A stretch of 6,830 nucleotides of DNA from Akkermansia muciniphila. Lineage in GTDB: Bacteria > Verrucomicrobiota > Verrucomicrobiia > Verrucomicrobiales > V1-33. Under the pieces are notes generated by a model, which was not told where the DNA came from, did no database searches, and saw only the letters and a program-made list of their open reading frames with translations. Of this stretch, positions 1-5,409 are shown piece after piece. The number at the start of each line of letters is the position of its first letter. Positions within the stretch are counted from its first letter, which is position 1. The stretch lies in contig CALQKQ020000201.1 in NCBI GenBank assembly GCA_943331195.2, positions 1 through 6,830 on the forward strand, written 5' to 3'. Position numbers and translations under genes: made by a program.

Positions 1-2
1 CT

Positions 3-917
3 GCAGCGGAAGGCATGGGCGAAGACGTCACTTTTTATGTGGTGGCCGATCCACAGATTCACCTCGACAAGTGGGGGGTGGCGGGCACGGAGCAGACCTT
101 GCGCCGCCTCAATGAGCTCCCCGATCAGGCTTTTCCCCTGGGAGGCAAGGTAGGAGAACCCCGGGCGGTGCTGGTGGCGGGAGACTTGGTGGATGTCGTC
201 GACGACCCGCGCCACTGGGATTATTACACTACATGGTTCGATCCCAATGGCGACGCCTTGCTGCGCTATCGCGTTTTTGAAGGCATAGGAAACCACGACC
301 TTGCGAACGCGCCGGGGCAGGGTTTTAGCGCGGTGCAGCGGGCGGTGGTGGAGCGGCACCGCCGCCGCCAAGGACCAGAAGTGATGCACTGGGATGCGCT
401 TCACTATCACTATTCCTGGGATTGGGGTCCGCTGCATGTGGTGATGCTGAATCTCTTTCCGGGCAATGTGGCGCGCCCGGTTTACGATCGCGCGGCTCCT
501 TGGAATGATCCGCAGCGCAGCCTGGATTTTCTGCGCGAGGACCTGCGCGAGCAAGTGGGCGCGAGTGGTCGGCCGGTGGTTTTGGTGTGGCACTATGGGT
601 TGCGCGGCTGGGGTTTAGAAAAGTGGTGGAGTCCCGAGGACCTGGCCAATCTGCGCGAGGTGTTGAGGCCCTATCAGGTGGTGCTGATCATCCACGGCCA
701 CGAGCACGCTTTTGCGCAGTATGAATGGGAAGGCTATCCCGTGTTCATGTGCCCGTCGCCGCAGCAGGACCGCCCGGCGGGACGGCCGGAACAGGCGAGC
801 ACGCCGAAGGGTTTTCTGGTGGTTCGGCTGCGGGGGGATCAGCTGCAGTTGGCGCACCATGCGGCGGAGGGCTGGCAGGAAACGTGGTCGCGGAAGATTG
901 AGCGGCGCGGCCGGTGA
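3..917 (+). CDS. Calcineurin-like metallophosphoesterase, 5' end cut by window
   Basis: Metal-dependent phosphoesterase; the substrate cannot be told from sequence. Counting from the ATG at 15, the family motifs appear in order: D12-P-Q14 (motif I), GDLVD at 56-60, GNHD at 92-95, a lone His in VWHYG at H192, and GHEH at 227-230. Together they form the two-metal site. Motif I has Gln where most members have His, as in CPPED1/CSTP1-like phosphatases. The 300-residue length fits a single catalytic domain with a short C-terminal beta tail. The frame is open to the left edge and reads Ala-Ala-Glu-Gly just before the ATG. The only purine-rich stretch, GGAAGG, sits one base from that ATG, too close for a ribosome site. 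I infer that the true start lies outside and that Ala-Ala may be the end of a signal peptide, making the enzyme exported. The family is secure; export is a guess. Confidence 0.9.
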   Translation, partial: AAEGMGEDVTFYVVADPQIHLDKWGVAGTEQTLRRLNELPDQAFPLGGKVGEPRAVLVAGDLVDVVDDPRHWDYYTTWFDPNGDALLRYRVFEGIGNHDLANAPGQGFSAVQRAVVERHRRRQGPEVMHWDALHYHYSWDWGPLHVVMLNLFPGNVARPVYDRAAPWNDPQRSLDFLREDLREQVGASGRPVVLVWHYGLRGWGLEKWWSPEDLANLREVLRPYQVVLIIHGHEHAFAQYEWEGYPVFMCPSPQQDRPAGRPEQASTPKGFLVVRLRGDQLQLAHHAAEGWQETWSRKIERRGR

Positions 918-1043
918 TGTGGCTTTGAGCCGTGCGGCGGTTGGAGGGGCGCCGGGGACATCTCCCGGGAGGTTGGGGGGCGAGCGCGAAATTCTTATTG
1001 GCACATGGGGCGAATCCAGCGCAGCATGCGGGGAAACAAACTC
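918..1043. other. Intergenic gap before the cytochrome gene
   Basis: This 126-bp spacer has no supported gene. It contains a 6-bp GC hairpin (CCGGGG at 952-957 pairing with TCCCGG at 963-968, one G-T pair) without a following T-run, so it is not a standard terminator. It also holds the only relatively AT-rich patch nearby, around 988-1000 (AAATTCTTATTG). That patch could be part of a promoter for the downstream gene: TTGGGG at 973-978 lies 16 bp before TTATTG at 995-1000. Both hexamers match consensus poorly, so no promoter is called. Confidence 0.4.
1030..1034 (+). promoter_or_regulatory. Ribosome binding site deciding the cytochrome gene start
   Basis: GGGGA lies nine bases before the ATG at 1044. 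The other in-frame ATGs fit worse: the one at 1005 has no Shine-Dalgarno-like sequence upstream, and the one at 1026 has only a distant GGGGCG. Starting at 1044 also gives a compact signal peptide. Confidence 0.5.
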
Positions 1044-3233
1044 ATGGAAATGCCCTCCCTCCACCGCCTGTGCTTGGTTTTACCTTTTGTAGCGTCGCTG
1101 CCTGCGAGTGTGCGGGCGGAGGGCGAGTGGAATCCCTCGACCCAATTTCCGGCGCTGCCGCCGGAGGAGAGCATTAAGACCATGGAGGTGCCCAAGGGCT
1201 ATCACCTGGAGTGCATTGCGAGCGAGCCGATGGTGGAGGAGCCGTCGATGATTTCTTTTGATGGCAATGGATCGCTGTATGTGTGCGAGTGGCGCACTTA
1301 TATGCAGGATGAGCACGCCACGGGCCAGTTGGATCCGGTGAGTCGGGTGGTGAAGTTGCGGGATACGGATGGGGATGGCAAGATGGACCAGCGGACCGTC
1401 TTTATTGACAATGTTATTTTGCCGCGCGCGGTGTTGCCGCTGCACGACCGGGTGCTGGTGGCGTTTACGGAGTCGGAGACGATTTGGGCGTATTTTGACG
1501 ACAACAAAGACGGGGTTTCGGATCGGCGGGAAGTGGCGTGGCAGGGCGCGGATGATCACGGCAACATTGAGCACCAACAGAGCGGGATGTTGTGGAATTT
1601 GGATAACACCATTTGCACGAATGACCGGCGCTTGAGTTGGAATGGGGGCAAGCTCCACGCCATGCCGCACAGCGTGGGGCGGGTGAGCCAATGGGGTTTG
1701 GCGCGGGATGATGATGGTCGGCTGATTTGCTCGTGGGGGGGAGGAGCCAATCCGGCGCATTCGTTTCAGCTTCCGGCGGGCTATCCGATTTTGAACATTC
1801 CGGAGCACGAGGAGGGTTATTTTCGGCCCTGGGGGATTTGTCCGGTGTGGGACTTCAGCGATGGCGGCTACGATGTGGCGCGGCAGGCGCAGTTGACGCA
1901 TTTTTCGGCGGCCTGTGGGCAGAGCGTGGTGCGCAGTCCGCTGTTTCCGGAATGGCAGGGGAATTCGCTGGGCTGCGAGCCGGTGGGTCGGCTAGTGCGG
2001 ATGACTTCCTATACCTGGCAGGATGGCAAGGGGACGGCGCACAACGCGTTTCCTGGCAGCGAGTTCATCCGGGCTAAGGACGCTTATTTTCGGCCGGTGT
2101 GGACGGAGAGCGGTCCGGATGGGGGGCTCTATGTGGCGGACCTCTATCGCGGCATCATTCAGGAAAAGGAGTGGTTTCCGACGGTTGTGACGCCGGAGTT
2201 GCAGGATCACTTTGTGGAGGACTATCGCAAAAATAAATTGGTGCAGTGGGTGGAGCGCTATGAGCGGGTGAAGGGTTGGGGCATGATCAAGGTGCATCGC
2301 CACGGGCGGATTTACCGCTTACTTCCTGACAACAAACCGGCGGGGGCGAATCCCAAGATGTTGGACGAGACGCCGGTGGAGTTGGTGCGGCACCTGGCTA
2401 ATCCTAACGGATGGTGGCGGGACACGGCGCAGATGCTGATCGTTTCCCGGGGGGATCAGGCGGCGGTGCCAGCGCTAGCGGCGATGGCCCAGGGGGAAGC
2501 GACCAATGGCCGCATCCATGCGCTGTGGTCGCTGCGGGGGCTGGGGGCATTGTCGAAGGAACAAGTATTGGTGGCGCTCCGGGATAGGGAGCCACGGGTG
2601 CGGCGGGCGGCGGTGCAATTGGCGGAGGCCTGGCTGGGGCAGAAGGATGCGGGCATCCTAGCTGCGATCCAAGCGCTGGCTGCGGATGGGGATGCCCAGG
2701 TGGCGACCCAGGTCTTTTTGGCGTGGCGCGCGGTGGGGCAGCCGGGCGCGTTCCCAACGGGGAGCCGGGCGCTTCCGCTAGTGGCGGCGGTGCAGGAGCA
2801 CGACAAAAAGGAAGCGCTCCAGGATAAGCTGAGCGATCGGGCGCGCCAGGGGCGGGTGGTTTATGAGAACCTTTGCATGTCGTGTCACGGCTTGGACGGC
2901 ATGGGCTTGAAGGCGGCGGATGCATTGTTGGCCCCGGCTTTAGCGAAGTCTGCGTGGATGGCGAGCAACGGGAACGTTCCGGTCTTGGCCCGCATCCTGT
3001 TGAAGGGTCAAGCGGGTCCGATTGATGGGGTCAGCTATGGCGCGGGCTTGATGCCGCCGCTGGAGCACAGCCACAGCGACCAACAGATCGCGGATGTCCT
3101 CACCTATATTGGGGAGCGCTGGCACGGGTGGAATCGGGCGGCGAGCGGTGCAGACATTGCGCGGATTCGCCAGGAAATCACCCCCCGCCAGGCGCCTTGG
3201 ACGCACGAGGAATTGAAGGCGGTGCCGCGCTAG
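1044..3233 (+). CDS. Exported PVC-type dehydrogenase-like protein with HEAT repeats and C-terminal cytochrome c
   Basis: Predicted periplasmic redox protein of 729 residues. Residues 1-25 form a Sec signal peptide with a probable cut after Val-Arg-Ala. Residues of about 40-440 match the Pirellula/Verrucomicrobium-type 'membrane-bound dehydrogenase' domain (TIGR02604), a beta-propeller related to sugar dehydrogenases. It holds two EF-hand-like loops, DTDGDGKMD at 107-115 and DDNKDGVSD at 152-160, likely calcium sites. The NGWWRDTAQ motif near 456 opens a helical HEAT-like region reaching about 575. The end is a class I cytochrome c with CMSCH at 611-615 binding haem covalently and Met670 (LMPP) as the likely second iron ligand. 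The family is thought to pass electrons from an oxidised carbohydrate-like substrate to the haem; the substrate here is unknown. In-frame ATGs at 1005 and 1026 are alternative starts. The aldolase gene follows after 87 bp on the same strand. Confidence 0.9.
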   Translation: MEMPSLHRLCLVLPFVASLPASVRAEGEWNPSTQFPALPPEESIKTMEVPKGYHLECIASEPMVEEPSMISFDGNGSLYVCEWRTYMQDEHATGQLDPVSRVVKLRDTDGDGKMDQRTVFIDNVILPRAVLPLHDRVLVAFTESETIWAYFDDNKDGVSDRREVAWQGADDHGNIEHQQSGMLWNLDNTICTNDRRLSWNGGKLHAMPHSVGRVSQWGLARDDDGRLICSWGGGANPAHSFQLPAGYPILNIPEHEEGYFRPWGICPVWDFSDGGYDVARQAQLTHFSAACGQSVVRSPLFPEWQGNSLGCEPVGRLVRMTSYTWQDGKGTAHNAFPGSEFIRAKDAYFRPVWTESGPDGGLYVADLYRGIIQEKEWFPTVVTPELQDHFVEDYRKNKLVQWVERYERVKGWGMIKVHRHGRIYRLLPDNKPAGANPKMLDETPVELVRHLANPNGWWRDTAQMLIVSRGDQAAVPALAAMAQGEATNGRIHALWSLRGLGALSKEQVLVALRDREPRVRRAAVQLAEAWLGQKDAGILAAIQALAADGDAQVATQVFLAWRAVGQPGAFPTGSRALPLVAAVQEHDKKEALQDKLSDRARQGRVVYENLCMSCHGLDGMGLKAADALLAPALAKSAWMASNGNVPVLARILLKGQAGPIDGVSYGAGLMPPLEHSHSDQQIADVLTYIGERWHGWNRAASGADIARIRQEITPRQAPWTHEELKAVPR

Positions 3234-3320
3234 GGCGGGCGCTTGCTGGGGGCGCGGGGTCCGGGGAGCTTGAAAAATGTCGTATCGCTGGAGTTGATTC
3301 GCTGCTATGGGCGGGGAGTT
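3234..3320 (+). other. G-tract-rich leader before the aldolase gene
   Basis: An 87-bp gap. The first part carries G-tracts at 3233-3235, 3237-3239, 3248-3252, 3256-3259 and 3263-3266, a pattern that could fold into a G-quadruplex in the transcript. Next comes TTGAAA at 3270-3275, a 5-of-6 match to a -35 box, but no good -10 follows at 16-18 bp, so a promoter is uncertain. A six-codon reading frame with a well-spaced GGGGAG lies at 3277-3297. Confidence 0.4.
3277..3297 (+). CDS. Possible six-codon leader peptide MSYRWS
   Basis: ATG at 3277 is followed by five sense codons and TGA at 3295-3297. GGGGAG at 3263-3268 lies eight bases upstream, the best-placed Shine-Dalgarno sequence in the window. 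By contrast, the aldolase ATG 24 bp further on has a similar GGGGAG only two bases away. Translating this peptide could deliver ribosomes to, or regulate, the aldolase start. It has no run of a single amino acid that would suggest classical attenuation. Chance is a real alternative in such G-rich DNA. Confidence 0.2.
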   Translation: MSYRWS

Positions 3321-3989
3321 ATGAACGAAAAGGAAACGACAGTTTTTGGGCGCCTGCGGAAGAGCGGCATCATTGCGGTGCTGATTCTGGATCGGGTGGA
3401 GGATGCAGTGCCCTTGGCGGAGGCGCTTTTGGAGGGTGGCATTGAGGCCATGGAGTTGACCATGCGGACTCCGGCGGCGCTGGGGGCGCTGCGCGAGATT
3501 GTGGCCAAGGTGCCGGGGATGCTGGCGGGGATGGGCACGATTTTGACGATAGAGCAGGTGAAGCAGGTGGTGGACGCGGGGGCGGCGTTTGGGGTGGCTC
3601 CGGGGATGAACCCGCGGGTGGTGGAGGCGGCGCTGGCGGCTGGGTTGCCTTTTGCGCCGGGGATTTGTACGCCTTCGGACATTGAGCGGGCCTTGGAATA
3701 TGAGCGGCGGTTTTTGAAGTTTTTCCCGGCGGAGCCGAGTGGTGGGCTGCCGTATTTGGAAAGCATTGCGGCACCTTACGCGCACCTTGGACTGGAGTAT
3801 GTGCCGCTGGGGGGGGTGAATGTGGGGAATTGTCAGGAGTGGCTGAGGCATCCGCTGGTGGGTGGCGTGGGAGGGTCTTGGTTGGCTCCGAAGGCGCTGG
3901 TGGCGGCGGGGGATTGGGGGGCGATCCGCGCGGCGGCGGCGCAGGCGCGGGGGATCCGCGACGGCATTCCGGGGCGCGGGGCGGTTTAA
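3321..3989 (+). CDS. eda: KDPG/KHG-family aldolase
   Basis: Cytoplasmic class I aldolase of the Entner-Doudoroff and sugar-acid pathways. It normally splits 2-keto-3-deoxy-6-phosphogluconate into pyruvate and glyceraldehyde 3-phosphate. The 222-residue length is normal for the family. Visible sites keep the E. coli Eda numbering: Glu45 and Arg49 in the ELTMRTP motif, Thr73 in GMGTIL, and the Schiff-base Lys133 in LKFFPAE. The phosphate-binding GGSWL motif is present near the end. One departure is PLGGVN (Leu163), where KDPG aldolases usually have PTGG; this may change which sugar acid is used. I chose the ATG at 3321 because the protein then aligns residue for residue with Eda. A TTG at 3243 would add 26 unrelated residues. 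GGGGAG sits only two bases before the ATG, an unusually short gap. The next gene starts 13 bp after the stop, suggesting one operon. Confidence 0.92.
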   Translation: MNEKETTVFGRLRKSGIIAVLILDRVEDAVPLAEALLEGGIEAMELTMRTPAALGALREIVAKVPGMLAGMGTILTIEQVKQVVDAGAAFGVAPGMNPRVVEAALAAGLPFAPGICTPSDIERALEYERRFLKFFPAEPSGGLPYLESIAAPYAHLGLEYVPLGGVNVGNCQEWLRHPLVGGVGGSWLAPKALVAAGDWGAIRAAAAQARGIRDGIPGRGAV

Positions 3990-4002
3990 CTTTTTTACGG
4001 CG

Positions 4003-5385
4003 ATGTTGAATTATATTTGGCTAGGAATGGTGACCGTCTCGGTGGCGGTGGCCTTGATGACGGGGACCTTGGAGCCGGTGACGGCGGCGGTGTTGAAACG
4101 GGCGGAGGCGGCGGTGATGGATGTGATGTTGCCTTTGGCGGGGATGATCACGCTGTGGATGGGGATCATGCGCTTGGTGGAAGTGAGTGGGCTGATTCAC
4201 CGGATCGCGCGGGCGCTGGGGCCGCTGTTGCGGCTGGTGTTTCCGGACGTGCCGGTGGGGCATCCGGCCTTGGGTTCGATTGCGATGAATTTGGGGGCGA
4301 ACATGTTGGGGGCAGGCAATGCGGCGACGCCGATGGGGCTGCGGGCCATGGAGCAGCTCAATGAGTTGAATCCGCATCCGGGGGTGGCTTCCAATGCCAT
4401 GGTGATGTTGTTGGCGCTGAACACGAGCGCGGTCACCTTGATTCCTGCTAGCACGATCGCGCTGCTGCAGACGCGGGGAGCGGTGCATCCCACGGACATT
4501 ATCGCGCCTTCGATTTTGGCGTCGTTTTTGGGCACGCTGTGCGCGGTGATGATTTGCCGTTTGTTGCAACAGTTTCCGCTTTTCCGGGTGGTTCCTTTTG
4601 GGGCCGCTCCGGGGGTACCCCGGGCGGCGGCAACGGGGTCGGTGGGGGAAGCGGGGGAGGTTCCGGCGCGGTCGATCGCGGGGTGGCGGCGCGGGGTGTT
4701 GTGGCTGGCGGTGGGCGGTTTTGTGGGAGTGATGCTGTGGTATGTGGCGGCGCCGGTGTCGCTGGTGGAGGTGCAATCTAAGATCTATCAAAAGGTGCAG
4801 GGGCATCTTCCCTCGGGGGTGGAGTGGTTTCAGGGCATTCCGGCGGAGGGGGTGATGCGGCTGATCAAGTTTATCTCGGTGGCGGCGATACCGGGGGCGA
4901 TCGGGTTTTTCGTGCTGTATGCGGCGCTGGCGGGGGTCAGGGTTTTTGAGGAATTGGTAGAAGGCGCCAAGGATGGGATGGGTGTGGTGCTGCGGGTGAT
5001 TCCGTACATCGTGGCCATGTTAGTGGCGATAGGGATGTTTACGGAGAGCGGGGCCTTGAAGGTGGTGGAGCGCGTGCTGCAGCCGGTGTTGGGGCTGATT
5101 CGTTTTCCGGTGGAGGTGTTGCCGATGGCGATTGTGCGGCCGCTGAGCGGGGGGGGGGCGCGGGCGGTGTTGGATAGCATCGCGGTGGAGCACGGGGTGG
5201 ATTCGCTGATCACCAAGATTGCGGCCACGATCAATGGGAGCACGGAGACGACGCTTTATGTGGCGGCGGTGTATTTTGGGGCGGCGGGGGTGCGGCGGAT
5301 GCGGCACGGCATTCCTACGGGGCTGCTGGCGGATGCTTGCGCGATGATTTTCGCGGTGATCTTCTGCCGCTTGATTTTAGGCTAG
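4003..5385 (+). CDS. spmAB: Fused SpmA-SpmB nucleoside-recognition (Gate domain) membrane protein
   Basis: Polytopic inner-membrane protein of 460 residues that joins two proteins separate in Bacillus. Residues 1 to about 195 match SpmA, including the stretch N96 to P110 with the AGNAATP motif, and NTSAVTLIP from N140. Residues of about 295-460 match SpmB, with RPLSGGGA at 379-386 and STETTLYV from S413. The two halves are joined by a flexible Ala/Gly-rich linker (about 200-225), an extra membrane helix (about 230-250) and a loop to about 290. Both halves belong to the Gate/nucleoside-recognition family, implying transport or gating; the substrate is unknown. In Bacillus the pair affects spore-core dehydration, but nothing here suggests sporulation. 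MLNYIW matches the SpmA N-terminus, so I start at 4003 rather than at earlier ATGs overlapping the aldolase. No clear ribosome site precedes it, so translation may be coupled to the aldolase gene. Confidence 0.88.
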   Translation: MLNYIWLGMVTVSVAVALMTGTLEPVTAAVLKRAEAAVMDVMLPLAGMITLWMGIMRLVEVSGLIHRIARALGPLLRLVFPDVPVGHPALGSIAMNLGANMLGAGNAATPMGLRAMEQLNELNPHPGVASNAMVMLLALNTSAVTLIPASTIALLQTRGAVHPTDIIAPSILASFLGTLCAVMICRLLQQFPLFRVVPFGAAPGVPRAAATGSVGEAGEVPARSIAGWRRGVLWLAVGGFVGVMLWYVAAPVSLVEVQSKIYQKVQGHLPSGVEWFQGIPAEGVMRLIKFISVAAIPGAIGFFVLYAALAGVRVFEELVEGAKDGMGVVLRVIPYIVAMLVAIGMFTESGALKVVERVLQPVLGLIRFPVEVLPMAIVRPLSGGGARAVLDSIAVEHGVDSLITKIAATINGSTETTLYVAAVYFGAAGVRRMRHGIPTGLLADACAMIFAVIFCRLILG

Positions 5386-5409
5386 GACAGCGCTGGGGGG
5401 AGCTGGGGC
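5386..5409. other. Convergent junction without a clear terminator
   Basis: Only 24 bp separate the two convergent stop codons. The best stem is CAGC at 5388-5391 with GCTG at 5402-5405, just 4 bp around a 10-base loop. The seven Ts at 5414-5420 belong to the last codons of the permease. Transcripts from both sides probably overlap here. Confidence 0.4.

Noticed and set aside
1..6. PstI site CTGCAG at the very start, suggesting a cloning boundary
   Set aside because: A six-base site is expected often by chance in GC-rich DNA, and the same hexamer also occurs inside genes (for example at 841-846).
952..968. GC hairpin after the phosphoesterase gene as a terminator
   Set aside because: The stem is 6 bp with one G-T pair and is followed by GGGAGG-type sequence rather than a T-run.
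1080..1901. 273-codon - strand open frame over the dehydrogenase domain
   Set aside because: Composition is dominated by Arg, His, Pro and Ile with no motif, opposite a clear family protein on the + strand.
2940..3851. 303-codon open frame on the - strand
   Set aside because: It runs opposite to the cytochrome end and the aldolase, has an Arg/Pro/His-rich composition and no recognisable domain. It is a by-product of high GC.
3923..3996. Stem GATCC...GGATC near the aldolase end with a later T6 run as a terminator
   Set aside because: The stem is bulged, lies inside the coding region and is about 35 bases from the T-run at 3991-3996, so it does not form an intrinsic terminator.
4021..4806. 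261-codon - strand open frame over SpmAB
   Set aside because: Extreme His/Arg/Gln/Pro content and antisense to conserved SpmA motifs; not a credible protein.
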